Positions 29,031-41,729 are shown, counted from the stretch's first letter. The stretch is 64,000 bases of DNA from Mugil cephalus (GCF_022458985.1 NC_061774.1:19686697-19750696); one strand, 5' to 3'. Program-made: numbers and translations. The notes: a model not told the origin generated them from the sequence alone.

Positions 29031-29713
29031 TCGGTGGTTTGAAATTGCTGCTTTTACATCAAATAATGTCTTTTTAGTCGAGTGAAGCACTTTTAAATAG
29101 CTCTAAAAAAGTACATGTGCACTTCATTATTTGTTACTGATGCAGAAAATATTAAATAAACACTCTAACTTTAATTTCAGATGAAATGCCATACATTAAG
29201 ATAAAACGCGACTTCAAACAACCAGGAAAAGATACTGTTTTTGCGTTAAATCAAAGAGTAACTGAACAGCGACTGTGTATAGAGATCATAATGCGATAGG
29301 AAACAGAGACAATCACAGTTCCATTGGCAGTGACATCTTTGCATCTTTGACACTAGGGCTGTGCGCACCGTTAACTGTGGTATCTCAGAATAACAGCGTG
29401 GTGCTATTTTGGCTGATCAAAGTCATGCCACGCCATTGTTACAACACAATCCTAATGTCTGATGAGTTATTTTTAACCAGGTGACAGGGCGGTGTTGGAC
29501 GGCTTCCCATTGTGTTCAGGCTGGCATGGGGCTGTGTGTGTGCGTATGATAGAGAAAGAGAGAGGCACTTGACAGAAGGGAAGTGCTCTTTGGGGGCGTC
29601 TGGCAGGCTGACCCCGCCACAATAGCTGCAGGGAGGACAGGACATCCTGCTTACTGCATAAGCTCAACTCAGACACGCATATGCACACAAGACACACACC
29701 TTTAAAAAGAAGT
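29031..29713. other. Intergenic, no gene seen
   Basis: Mostly AT-rich sequence. A segment near 29355-29440 (CTAGGGCTGTGCGCACCG) may be a decayed non-autonomous transposon, but its boundaries are not visible. Confidence 0.35.
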
Positions 29714-29719
29714 TTTATT
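29714..29719 (-). promoter_or_regulatory. Polyadenylation signal of the chemokine receptor gene
   Basis: TTTATT is AATAAA on the minus strand, 120 bases beyond the stop codon of the receptor gene to its right. Confidence 0.55.
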
Positions 29720-29838
29720 AGTTTCTTTTATTTCATTTCACTTTGCAAACACAATGCCAGTTTCCAAGAGTTCTAAATATAACCTGAATAACTGTTTCCT
29801 ACATTTGTTTTATTCCTCTGAGTACAATTATACACCTC

Positions 29839-31300
29839 TCAAACCGACACACATGTACACTCGCGGTCTCCACACAGCTGACACATCTTTAATCTGACCT
29901 TACAGGTATATTGGAAGTCTTTATCTCTGCTCTGGTGACACCCGTGGAAGCATCTGGGGCACACGCCACCCACCGACTTTCTAAACTTCTCCCCAACAAA
30001 CGCGTAGATGACCGGGTTCGCGATGCAGTGTGACAGCGCGATGATCTCAGCAAAGCCCACGGCGGAGCCGATGGTCCTCGAAGCGCCGCAGGTGTTCAGG
30101 ATCTTGAGCAGCTCCAGCGTCTGGAGGAAAACGGTGACGTTGTAAGGCACCCAGCACACCACAAACGCGCACACGATGGCGAAAATCAGCTTGACAGCTT
30201 TGTCCTTTTTCGAGTGCCTGGACTTGGACAGCACGGCGAGGATTTTGACATAGCAGAAGATCATGATGGGGAGGCACAGAAAGAGGCCCACGGTGTTCTC
30301 GCTGAAGTTTCGCTGGATTTTCCAAAACAGCTGCCCGTCCTCCGGGTAGAGGGGCTGGCACTGAGAGCTGTTGTCGTACGCGTCCACCTCCAAGTCGGCA
30401 AATATCACCTGCGGCACCGCCATGATGACAGATATCGCCCAGATAGTGGCGCTGGCTGTGACTCCGTAGCGAAGTGTCCGGGCCTGCATGGTTGCATGGA
30501 CGATGGCCCGGTAGCGGTCCACGCTCATCAGGGTCACAAACAAAGTCCCACTGTAGAAACCTAACTGCTCAGAGCAGCAGAGTGGGGGGAAAAAAAAAAA
30601 CAGGACATGACAACACGAGGTGATTTGTTAGGTTTTACTCATCCTGATGACGTTCTTACACGCCATCTGTTTCACACATCAGCTGTTGTTACAATAGAAC
30701 AACATGTGTTTGTGATTTTACTTTCTAAACCACAAGCAGACGAACTCATACGTCCGGACTAAACATCAGGACTTGAGCAGGATTTGCGGGGCCCCACCTG
30801 ATAAATTCCTGTTATCAGTTTGCATGATACAACGCTCTGGGAACTGTTGGCCCAGAAGGGCAGCGACGTAACCAGCAAAAGGTCAGACAGCGCCAGGTTT
30901 AGAAGACAGACATCCGGCATGGTTTTCAGCTTTATGGACCACAGGAGAACCCACAGAACTGTGGTGTTACCTGTGAAATAAAGTCAGGCCGTTATGATCA
31001 CTGTGGTGACGATAAATTAGTTATGAGCTTTAAAGTATCTATAGAAATTCTTGCTTATTACATCAGAATTAAATGTCTTAATTCGCCATTTTGAAATGAA
31101 ATAAAATAATTAACAGGCTTTTTGAACATACCTGCTAGACCTAGACAAAACAGCAAGTAGTAAAACGCCTTTAAAACCATGGACGCAGCGAGAAGCTCCT
31201 GGCTGGTTTCCTGATAACAGGTTGAAGTGTTATCATAGTCGTATATAAATGGCGAACCCTCTGATGTGTTGATGCTGCCGTGTAATACAGAACAGAGCAT
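29839..31300 (-). CDS. CC-type chemokine receptor (CCR4/CCR8/XCR1-like), three coding exons
   Basis: Exons 31300-31132, 30970-30798 and 30564-29839 join in phase (phase 1 making the Gly of LAGNTTVLW, then phase 0 between GIYQ and LGFYSGTLF), giving 355 residues. The N-terminus has YDYDN, a tyrosine-rich acidic patch of the sulfation type, and a Cys (NTSTCYQ). TM2 is LLNLALSDLLLVTSLPFW, TM3 VTLMSVDRY, TM6 VCWVPYNVTVFLQTL, TM7 SHCIANPVIYAFVGEKFRK. These are chemokine-receptor hallmarks; similarity looks highest to CCR4/CCR8 in TM3-TM7 and to XCR1 in TM6. Odd points: loop 1 is about five residues short and lacks the usual W-x-F-G; the motif is DRYRAIV, not DRYLAIV; and the tail has eight cysteines. 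The exact orthologue is not recognised, so no symbol is given. It may be a fish-specific receptor. Confidence 0.88.
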
Positions 31301-33689
31301 TTAATCAAGGGAACAATGATATTAAGAGCGACACAATCACGTATAGGATCGACTCATATCCATTAAAGAAATACTATCAGCAACGTACTATCTACAAAAT
31401 AATTACTTGTTATTATTCTTAATAAAACTTTTACATACTTCAATTTGACCCTTTTTTTTTTAAATGACATAAATATATATATTTTTCCAGTTTGCCAAAT
31501 ATCACCATGAACGAGTATTTAGTCTTTTCTTCCACCTCAGTGGAACAGAGGTACTGTTATTGTGTCTTTGCCCCACATGAAGCCACATGCGTGTAAAAAC
31601 AAAAAGCAACTTACCTTCCATTGCTGCGCATAAGATAGACAGCAGTGGTGTTCATTGTGGATAACAAGTTGCTGTGATGGAAAACTAAAAACCAAAAACC
31701 AGATGTCTGTATCCTTTTGATTACACAAGATGCACGAGAAGTGAGAAATGCTTTTTTAAAAATACTCCAAACCCCCAAACCAGGGCGCTTGCTTGCATTT
31801 GCAAAGCCTGGTTAGTCACTTCCTGAGACTGCATTTGCGAGCAAAGGCCAAGTTTTAGATACACAACCCCAACCCACACGTGTAAAGCTTTGAAACGCGC
31901 AAGGTGACTCTGACCAGAGGTGGAGGCGCACACAGGTGGATGCTTGCAGAGCTCCGCATGTGTAACTTTGCATGACAGAAGGAAAAACAGTGACGCAGTC
32001 TGTGCTTGAAAACAGCACGGCCGTGGTAGTAGCTACAAGGAAAATGCATTCCGTCTGATATTTTTCTCCATGCTCTTGATTCGGTTAAGATGACCTGTGG
32101 CCCTGATCTGTTAGTCTGGTGGGCTGCTGTTATGCGACACAGATACTCTGCTCTGCCCACTAGACTAATAATAAGCTTCCCAGAATGACTGTGCCGAGTG
32201 GTTTGTCAGCTCAAGAGTTATATGCTGTGTTATATGATATTAATGCATAACCTCCCATTTCGCTGGATGACTCACGCACACACTTTGTTATACACACCAA
32301 AAGATGTTTTTATCCCACTTAATATCTGAACTTGAATAGGATTTATGTGTTTTTACCCATTTATCAATCTTAACTAATAATTCTTAACTGACTTAAACCT
32401 CCAAAAAATTATCAAAGTAAAAAAAAAAAAAAAAAATCTGAAGTTTATGTGTTAGACACTGGAAAAATATATAGATCACTTTAAAATCTCACTGATTGAC
32501 CTTCAGTTGAAAAGAGATAAGTTTAAGTAGCTTTGTCTAATTTCTACATACATAAAAATTACATATATTATGTGGGGGCCAGTGTCCGTGTCAGTGTCCC
32601 CATAATTAAAATTACATTAATCATATATTTCGAGATCAACATTGAATGACCCCAAAGATAATGGGAGGATTTAATAAGGCATTGCTTTGTTAGCTTCTGT
32701 TAATTTGGAAACTGACCTAAAATTGTTGGTGTCCTGCTGCACAGCAACCAGAGAACTCCTACGCTTCGCCAAGTCCCGACTTAGAGAAACATTTAAAACC
32801 TGTAATAATAGAACTAGCATTAGCAATCAAGCTAACATTAGCAGACACTGTTCAGTTCAGTTGTCGTGGTTATCTCCTCCTGTACCCACACTCAGCTGTG
32901 TGTTTGTCATGTTTTTAAAGAATCACAATTGCAAGTTTCAACAGTTACTAAGTGTAGATGTTTTTGTTTTTTTTCCTATTGCTATAGTTCATCTAATCTA
33001 CATAATATACAGTAAAGTCAGGATTTGACGATAGATATGTGCCTGGTTGGTTGGTTGTCAACAGGCAACTCATCTGTTTCGGTATCTGTCGTCTCTTAAC
33101 TATTTTTGTGTGATAAATAGTGAGGCTTCAGTTTGAAGAGATGTTTTAATAAGTTAGATGTTGAATATGCTGACATACGCTAACACACTTGCTAACAAGC
33201 TAATGAGTTATCAATTTTTAAAGGTACAAACCGAAACAAATTGCTGAAGATTACGTAAATTTAAGAGGTGATCAGAGTCATTATAGTTTATCCCGAGGGG
33301 ATCATGAATGTCGACATCAAGTCTCAATCCATCTAATCCTTTCCAAAATGTTATAATCAGCCGAGGATTAATCAACCATCCAACCTACGCTGCAATCAAT
33401 GCTGCTGCTATGTCTGATGTCTGGTATATATTTGACTTGCAATGTAAAGTAGAATATACAATATTTTACTATATTTCGTACATGAAAAGTAAATGGAGTT
33501 TCCTTTTTTTTTTTTTTAGATTTCCTTCACAAACTAATTGTAATTCTGGAGTTAGTGTTCGTCAGATGTTTTACTTAGTTATATATTATATATATTATTA
33601 TATATTGTGCAATACTCCTCTCAATCTTAACTACAGTACCTATATTTCATTTATATACCAGCCGTTTTTTGCACTGTCTGCATCTCACT
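31301..33689. other. Intergenic, no gene seen
   Basis: AT-rich sequence with an A run near 32420-32437 and short TA stretches. The frames (up to about 160 codons at 33308-33790) read through low-complexity T-rich DNA and lack protein-family features. Confidence 0.4.
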
Positions 33690-33955
33690 GCCAACGGGAG
33701 ATGTGTAAACATATACGTACATTTATATTTATAAGCATACCCACTTCTTTACTTGAACACTGCCTTGTTTGTTCCAATACAGCTTTATAAATATTTTTTT
33801 GATATTTTTATATTCTATTCTTTAGTCCACCCATGTGTGCACGCACTGTGTGCCCTGTTTGTGATGTTGAATGTCTCTGCTGCCGTTAACAACGAGGATT
33901 TCCACACTGCGGGAAGAATAAAGGCAGATCCTATCTTATCTTATCTTTTATTTAA
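33690..33955 (+). mobile_element. LINE 3' tail with a TATCT-type terminal repeat
   Basis: GAGGATTTCCACACTGCGGG, then GAATAAAGGCAGATCC and a terminal TATCTTATCTTATCT run (33937-33951) match the 3' end of LINEs in which reverse transcription primes on short TTATC-like repeats. Everything upstream of the tail is decayed or missing. Confidence 0.5.
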
Positions 33956-34473
33956 AAACAGTGGTGCAATTCTTATCAGAATATGAGTCTGGTAATGGAT
34001 TTTATCACGGGGCACGTTTCGACTGATTATCCGCATGCTATTGGACAGTCCTACGACCAGTCGGAGCCAGTTTGTCGTTCCTCTCGGGTGACGTGTGCGA
34101 CCGTTGATGCTGACACTCGTCCGTCCATCACTGCATAAAGTCCAACCAAATGATTTGATTGTCCCGGCTGATCTTTGCCGCAGCGTGATCAGTTCCCAGT
34201 GTAGCCACCAACTTTCCAGTGCAAATAAAAAAGATGCTAAGAGAGCGAATGTTTCATACAAACTAAACTAAATAATCCAAAACACTTATATAAGAGTAAC
34301 CAAGTCAAAACTCGAGTGGCTCTACATGATGTAATGTGAAGATGGTTATCTGTGGTGTACTGAAAAAAGCTGCCAAATCTAAACAAACTCCTTAGCAGAC
34401 AATTAAAAACAGCACCGAAGTGTTTTGATTGAACAAATTGAAAGATCTGTAAGTTTTGACTGGAGTGGAGAAA

Positions 34474-34766
34474 CCCCCCCCCCACCACCACCACCACCAC
34501 CACCACCACCAGTCCTCACACTCCTCCCTCCTCTTCCTCTGTGTTTGGTAACTAAGCTGTGCTGGCCAGGCCAAGGCTTTGTGAGTCACACCAACCAGAA
34601 CAAAGACCCTATTACTGCAACCCCGCTCCTCCTCCTCCTCCTCCCTCCTACCCCTTCCTCCACCTCCTCGCTCCTCCGACCCTTCTGTCTTGCACTCCTT
34701 TAATGCGATGATGAGTGTATTTCTTTTTGCTTTCCTCCCCCCCCCCCCCCCCTTTTTTTTTTTTTT
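34474..34766. repeat. Low-complexity block: poly-C, CCA repeat, CTC-rich, poly-C/poly-T
   Basis: A C-run leads into about nine CAC/CCA triplets (34483-34511), then a CTC-rich stretch (34628-34680), then 16 C followed by 14 T (34737-34766). Frames over this block give proline or glycine/tryptophan repeats and are not genes. Confidence 0.9.
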
Positions 34767-36284
34767 AGGGGCAGCCCCGTCATGCCATACATACCTCTGC
34801 CCTGACAACAGAGCTGGACAAAGGCAGCGGAGGCAGTACAACGCAGGAGTCCTGAGCTTTATCGGCCTCATGGACTGATGTTAACATGACTGCAATGGGG
34901 TGTCCCAAGAGCGCACGTGTGTACACTTGCAGCTGACCTTAGGCCCCCGCGAGACGGCGTTCAGCTCTGACCTGATTAGACGCCGGGTTCATCCACAGCA
35001 GAGCGGAGACTAGATCAATGCGGCCGAGGCCGCGGAGGGAGACCGCAGACACGCTGTTTACCCCACAGCACTGATAGGTGCAGCATGAGCAGTCATGGGT
35101 GAGCACTCATTCTCCAGACAGAGAGGCGAGGAGGCAGACAGGCTGACCAGACTGACCCCGGCCCGTCAGACGGAGCTGTTTGTCCTTGTGATATAACGAG
35201 CTAATGTACCTTGTCTCATGGTACACATGCTAAAAAAGCTGTCAGGTGTCAAAAGATTTCATCACTGCTTTTCCAAACCCGGGGGGATAATGGAATTTAG
35301 TTCAGTTGTAACCTGCTTTATTGGTCGACGCAGCAGATAAAGGACTTTACCGGGGCCGCAGCCAAGAGTTTAGAAATACTGAGATCATGAGGTAAAAATC
35401 CCCCGGTGTCCTCGAATGACACAAAGAACAGTGTCTCCACTTCTGATTATTATCATTACGACTTGTATTTATTGACCAGTCGAGTTACATTTTCTTCAAG
35501 TTTTTCTACAGAAATTCCTCTGGAAATTAGCCACTTATGAACTGAACTATGAGCTGATCTATTAAAATATTTCACGCTATTAAGTTACAACCTTTAGCAA
35601 CAATTTCAAAGTGACTTTCTGGAAAACGATTGGGAAACTACACCCCCCTAAAATTAAACCATGTTAATTCATTTCAAAATTTTACGATTTCAAAATGCTG
35701 CAAGGATGCTAAAGACATACTAAATATATATTTTTTTTAATTATTATTTGTACATGTCTGTTCTATTCTGGGTTTTCACTTCTAAAGACAAGCTTGTAAG
35801 GTTAATTTTTGATTCTAAATTGTCCGTAGGTGTGCATTTTTCTTAGCATACAACATGAAAAAAGTTATAACGTCACTGTCCTAAATGAGGCTGTATGATG
35901 CCAATGCATTTGCATGAGCTGAAGTCACATGTATTAACATGTTTCGCCTAGTCTATGCAGACTGAGAGTCTCACTCTGACTTTTAATCTTGCATCCGAAA
36001 TCAACGCTTCAGTTTGTCCAGTAGTTCAGTTTATGGTCAAGCATCTGAATGCAGATTACATTCTTATTTGTCTTTTTTGTTTTGTGCTGAATAACAAATG
36101 ATTTAACATGCTAAGATGAGAATATGAACACTGAAAACCTTATACCGGTATAAGGTATTAACTTCCCAAACACCTCAGTGTCTTCAGAAAAGCCAACAAA
36201 CATTTCACTGGTGAATACCACCATGCCATGAACACCACAAGAGGGTGCTGTTTGTATCTTTTTAAACAGTTCAATTCTCTGTTT
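34767..36284. other. Intergenic; a GC-richer patch and an exact palindrome
   Basis: The interval 34920-35170 is distinctly richer in G+C, with CGGCCGAGGCCGCGG near 35021, and could be a regulatory element or a lost promoter. The rest is AT-rich. At 36137-36156 ACCTTATACCGGTATAAGGT is a perfect 20-base palindrome. No coding sequence is seen. Confidence 0.4.
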
Positions 36285-36477
36285 CTACTTGACAGGCTTT
36301 ATACAGATGGGTCCCTCCATAGGAGCTGGGATCTGCTCAAGGTTTCTTCCTGTTAAAGTTTTTCTCATGCCACCTTTGCCTGCAGAGTTGCTCCGGAAGT
36401 TTCAGGCCAGTTTTTGTAAATGTCTTGAGACAATTGAGACAAGACGCTATATAAATAAAATAAAATTGAATTGAAAG
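36285..36477 (+). mobile_element. Retroelement 3' tail common in teleosts
   Basis: GAGCTGGGATCTGCTCAAGG, then TTTCTTCCTGTTAAAG and the end CGCTATATAAATAAAATAAA followed by ATTGAATTGAA is the typical 3' tail of an abundant teleost LINE/SINE-type repeat. No ORF remains. Confidence 0.55.
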
Positions 36478-39400
36478 TAATGAACACATCCTCATTAGAA
36501 AGCAGCACTTGTTTCTGTGCGGACATTAGCATTTCTGGTAAAGGACAGTTTTAGATAGCATGTCTGTCTGTAGCCTGGTAGGATCTGCCAGAGCAGTCAC
36601 ATTGTTTGGGTCAGCTTTGCGCTGTGATGGCCACTGGTAACTGCTAACCTGAACGCTGTTAAAATTGGTTCACAACGAAATGGAGCAACAATTTGTGTGC
36701 AGAGGCTAGACTGTCTGTAGTGTTGCTGAATATTACACACACAGCACAACAAATGACTGCATTCAGCTTAAATCAGTACATCATGGAAGTCAGTATATAT
36801 ACTGTATATACTGAAGCATATTGCAGAAAAACTGCAATCAAAATATGAAAAAAAAATTTTTTCTAAGTAATTTATTTATTTATTGTTTGTTTTTCGGGCT
36901 AATTATTTTTTGAGTAATATATTTCTTTTTCTGATTTGTTTCAGGGTATTGTTTTCTGATTTGCTGAGTCATTATTTTTCCTGTGTTGTTTTTTTTGGAC
37001 AATTTTTATTATTATTTTTTTTTTTTTCAGTTTAAATGGCATTTGAAACAGTAAATGCATTCATTCGTTTACTGAGAGCTCGATTTAATTGAAGCAGACA
37101 TGGCCGGCTTGTTTAGTTCAATTAAGTTTTACTTTCATCTACTTTCATCTCATGCAGGATGGCAGTAGTCACCATGGCACCACTGGAATCACTTGGAGGT
37201 TGGAAGAACCACAAAAATTACCATGAAAAACAGGGGAGATTAGAAAAACTAATCCAATAAACAGGAAACAAAAATAATCAAAAAAAAATAAAATAAATAA
37301 ATAAAACATTTTTTGTTTTGTTTTTTTTACAAGTGAATGCAATACACTTGTGTACATATGCACGCATTGCTGGTAAATAGGCAAATTGCTGGCAAATAGG
37401 CAAATTCTAACCAACATACCACCTGTTGCCGTGACACCTGTGTTTGAAAGGATGAAGTGTGTGTATGAAGCAGACCAGAAGTAAACACGTGTTAGATTCT
37501 ATAATAAAAGAGATGTAACCCCAGGCATTAGAGTAAACCTTAAGGGATTTTACCATGACTGATGTGGGTGCTGTTCCCTGACAGGCCAATAGGGGGTGCT
37601 TTTGAATGGCGTTTTACAGAGCTGTTTATAGAGCGAGTCTGGCCAACTCTAATGGGCACCATGTTTGCTACCTGGGAGGAAAGATTCTACAGATTCACCC
37701 TATGAGGTGGATGCGCTGTGCTGAAATAAATGTCTTGTTTTCACCATTAACGGGCCTAAAAATGTTAATGCCAATGCCTGCAAATGTGTATAAGGTCCTC
37801 ACTTAAATAGCATCTACTTACCTTAATTATCTTGAATGAGCCTGTAAAATGTTTTGTGTTTATTTTCTCCTCAGTCTCCTGTGTTCATGTATCACAGTTA
37901 AAAGTTTGAAACTACTCAGAGAAAAATATAAATACTCAGAAATAATGAAAATGAAATCAGTCTTAATTCTTAATGTTATTCAATATTATGATTAACATTA
38001 TCATTATAACATTAGCACGTTAGTGATAATAACTTAGTAGTAACCAAGGCAAAGTTAATCAATTAAATTTGTCTGTCTAGTTGTCTAAATTACATGCGCA
38101 CATGGGTTTCACAGTTTCCATGATGGCAGCTCCTATTTTTGTAAGCCTTTAGTCAAGATAACTAGCTAGAATAAGGCTAGCATAAAGTTAACTTCAAACT
38201 TAATTAATTTGTAAAGCATTGTTGGGAATTTTTGAGATCAACGTACACATTAATGATGGTATGACTTTGTTTTTCCTGTATAAAATCTTAACAAACGTCA
38301 AAGACAGAAATTGACATTTACCTCACATGATAGGGAGAAATCAGTTGACATCCAGTTCTTCCTTTTCATTTTATGCTTCCATAATTTTTGTAGGAGTTTC
38401 TCCCTGTGTTTTCCCGATAATGTGCTGGATCCGTAGGCTGAGCACTGAGGCATATTTTAATTTTTTAATTCAATTTTATTCTCTGTTATTGCCACTTTTC
38501 TATTGGTGAATATTAGTTAACGGTATCCAACATTGCGCCCATGAATCACGTGACTGGCTCAGAGCCAGTCAGCATAGCGGGATAGCTCAGACTCTCTCTC
38601 TAATATATGACTCTGGCTTTTTAAAGCAGGAGACATTCTGCACAGCGTGTGTCATTCAGTGACAAGTTTTTAAAAGGCTTTGACTCATTTGTTTTTGACA
38701 CAGATTTTAAAATTCTGGTCTTACCCTTGCTTGTTTGCAAAATGTTTGCAACGAATGATCACACTGCACAGCCCTCTCCTCCTTTCAAATTTCCAATGCA
38801 CAAAATAACCCTGACCTGTTGAAGAACACAAACAGGACTTGTTATTTATAAAAGTCTGACCTTCTCCTGTATTGTTGGCTTCTGAGTGACAGCCAAGGTG
38901 CTTGATTATGAGGTGTGCCAAACGGAGAGAATCATGGGAAGGAAGCGGCCACCACTGTTGGCTCGCCCCTCTTCAGTCTGTTGTTCTCTGCTTTTCAGCT
39001 TTAACCGATTCGTTTCAGGATCACTTGAAGCTGCAGCTACAGAAGTCCTCCTGCTTCCTTCTGCTGGTCACAACTCAAACTGCAAAAATAAAATGTAGAT
39101 CACACCGATGTAGCTGTCCCAAACCTGAACCTTAAAAATTGTGTGATGTGTCAGCAATGCATCTGTGCACCGAGGTATTCCACACACAGACCTGATAAGG
39201 TATGATCTTATCTTTGAAATAAATGTCAGAGCAGATGTGGTCATGTTTTTTCAAACGTCACATGTGCAAACTGTCAATTGTTCCACATTTTTGCAGAGAA
39301 ACTTGCGTAATGCAAGGATGATGTAGCAGCTGATATCTAGGTAAAGCCGCAGCGTACTTGAAAGCTGTATGTTTGTTGCGTTTCCCTTATCACTTCGATC

Positions 39401-40404
39401 CTTGTTTGTTCCGCATGCAGGCTAAATGGTCTCCTACGCATGGAATAGTACTAAGCTGGAATGACTGGGTGGTTCCAGGACATTAAACTAATTAGATGGA
39501 GTGACTTCCACTTAGAAAATACAAGCTGCAAAGTCATATCAGTTTGAATTTAATGCTATCAACTTTGCTGTAAAAATTATGTACTGGGGAAAGATGTAAA
39601 CAGGGCCATCTGCAAACTGTTAGTCAAACAGGCTTTTAGACAATGTGGTGAGAAGCATTATAAATTATTCATCTTAACGTGCTACTGGGTGTTATTCGCC
39701 AACCTTTTATTCATCAGAGATGTTTTCTCAGCGTCATTTCCTGAATTGTCTGCCAAATTAAATATTTTAGGGACAGCTGGTTGAGAGCATGTTTACAATA
39801 AGTAGCAGACTGCGATTTGTAGCTGTTAAAATGTGAGATCATCTTTATGTTGTAAGCTGCTTAAAGGTAAACCAAGGGGAAAATTGCACTTCTTGTAACA
39901 TTTCATGACAACAACCGTGTAAAACCTTCATTGAACTAATACAGTATGTAATCATTTGATAATGATAACATATTTCCTGGGGTGTTCCCTTCATTCTGAA
40001 CTAATATGCATAATCTTACTTTTACAAATGAGAAGTTGATAAAGAACAAAAAGCTGCCTTTTTTCATTCAGTTCATTCATTCAGAGGTTTTTGCTGCTTG
40101 GTCTGGTGTGAACAGTAGCTGTTGATGTTAGATACTTTTATATGGACTGACTTATTTGTATGTGTGTTTTTTTTACGCTAAAGTGTGGTTTATACCTCTG
40201 TGAGACATAGACTAGCCTACCAGCCTACACCGGTGCAAGCCATTTATATACATGTGCCCTCTTCAGTCTGGCTCACTCTGTAAAAACGCCACCCAAATGC
40301 TACTTCCTGTGTAACAGCTCTATAGTGCTTTTAGGTCCTGGTGGGCGGAGTTTACCGTACCTCTGGGCGTATCTGGCTAGTCTTCCGGAGTGATTAAAAG
40401 CTGG
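36478..40404. other. Intergenic, no gene seen
   Basis: About 3.9 kb of AT-rich sequence with T/A runs (36840-37030, 37280-37330). Short frames (60-82 codons) have no recognisable content. There are no clear transposon ends. Confidence 0.4.
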
Positions 40405-41165
40405 CGTGATGAGTAGGACTGAGCGATACGGGAAATTTTGGTACTGATATGATACCATGTAAATACAGGGCTAGTATCGCCGAAACCGACACCTCTTATT
40501 GAAATGTCATCATTGAATGGCTTCGTAATTTTCCCTTTAGTTAGTTAATTATGATTATGACAAAATACAGGACAACTAATAATAACAGAAATCACAAAAC
40601 TTTTTAAAAAATTCACACAGTTTTTTTTTTAAAGATAAAGTCATTAGTGCTAAAATAAGGAAAAGGAACAATGTAACAAAAATAAATATAACAATGTAAA
40701 CAACACAACAACAATGGAAAATAAAGTCAGTAACAGTAGTCAGTTGTGCAAAATAAGTAAACAAAAGCAACAATGTAATAATAAACCCAAAAATTGCTCA
40801 GAGAGGTAAATGTTGACTCATTCATTTTGGTGGGTCTGCGTCCCGTGTTATTGTCTTCTCTTCCGAGTACCGGTGCATTTCAATAATCAGTACCAGCTGT
40901 TCGATGCTGTTGCTATATTAGGACTCAAGTGTCAAGCATCCTGTCCAAATCCCACCTTTTACTACAGGCGCAGACGGAGAAGCTCCTGACGCACACAGAC
41001 TCGGAGAGAAACCGCGCTCGCATGAACTCTGTGACGAGTGATTTACTAAACATATAGAGGGGAGACTGTATCAAAAGTATCGATCTCATCACGTTAGTAT
41101 CGATCCGATACGTATACTGGCCTTGGTATCGATATGCTGAGCCTTGGTGTCCAGCTGACAGCACG
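40405..41165. mobile_element. Degenerate non-autonomous DNA transposon (GATAC/ATCGAT-rich)
   Basis: The block starts with GGACTGAGCGATACGGG and ends in a run of GTATCGATCCGATACG, GGTATCGATATGC motifs. Such paired GATAC/ATCGAT-rich ends flank fish non-autonomous DNA transposons. Related motifs occur in the last itm2a intron (about 4114 and 4875). There is no transposase coding and no target duplication I can fix. Confidence 0.4.
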
Positions 41166-41729
41166 CACCAATTTGTCTTCAGTTCCTTGTTTTATTTACG
41201 TCTCCTGGCTTCCTTTGGTCCGGACTTTGAACCAGTCCGTGACACCTGCTTCACTTTTGAGTTATTGCTTCAGGTTCAACGATGGTGACTGAAATGTTTG
41301 CCAAACTTTCTCAAACGATGAGTCGTACAAATGCTTGTACCTTTGAACCTCTTCAGTTAATCTTTCTTCAGTGTGGTCCGTCATTATTGATTCAAAATAA
41401 TCAATTTGATAACTGTGGCGATGGAGAAACTGCCTGATATACTAAAGCAGAAATATGCTACTGTCAAATAGCTCAATCACAGCTCTCGCAGTCTCCATCA
41501 CCATGACATGTTGTTACATTTACATCTGCGTAGGGTCTGGGCTGTCGCCATAACTACAGCATCAAGTAGATGCAGACGGATAAACAGCACAAAAGTTTTC
41601 AAGCAAACATCATGTAAACACAGAATGAAATAGTCAACTTGTGTGACGTATTTCCTGTTTAGCTGAAGTTAGTCTCTGTATTTGAAGCCAACATAAATAC
41701 ATTTACCCTAATAGAGCATTTACATACAA

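Noticed and set aside
33308-33790. 160-codon plus-strand frame
   Set aside because: T-rich low-complexity sequence running into a LINE tail; no domain or splice context.
34392-34878. Frames of up to 159 codons rich in Trp/Gly or Pro
   Set aside because: They are translations of CCA, CTC and poly-C/poly-T low-complexity DNA.
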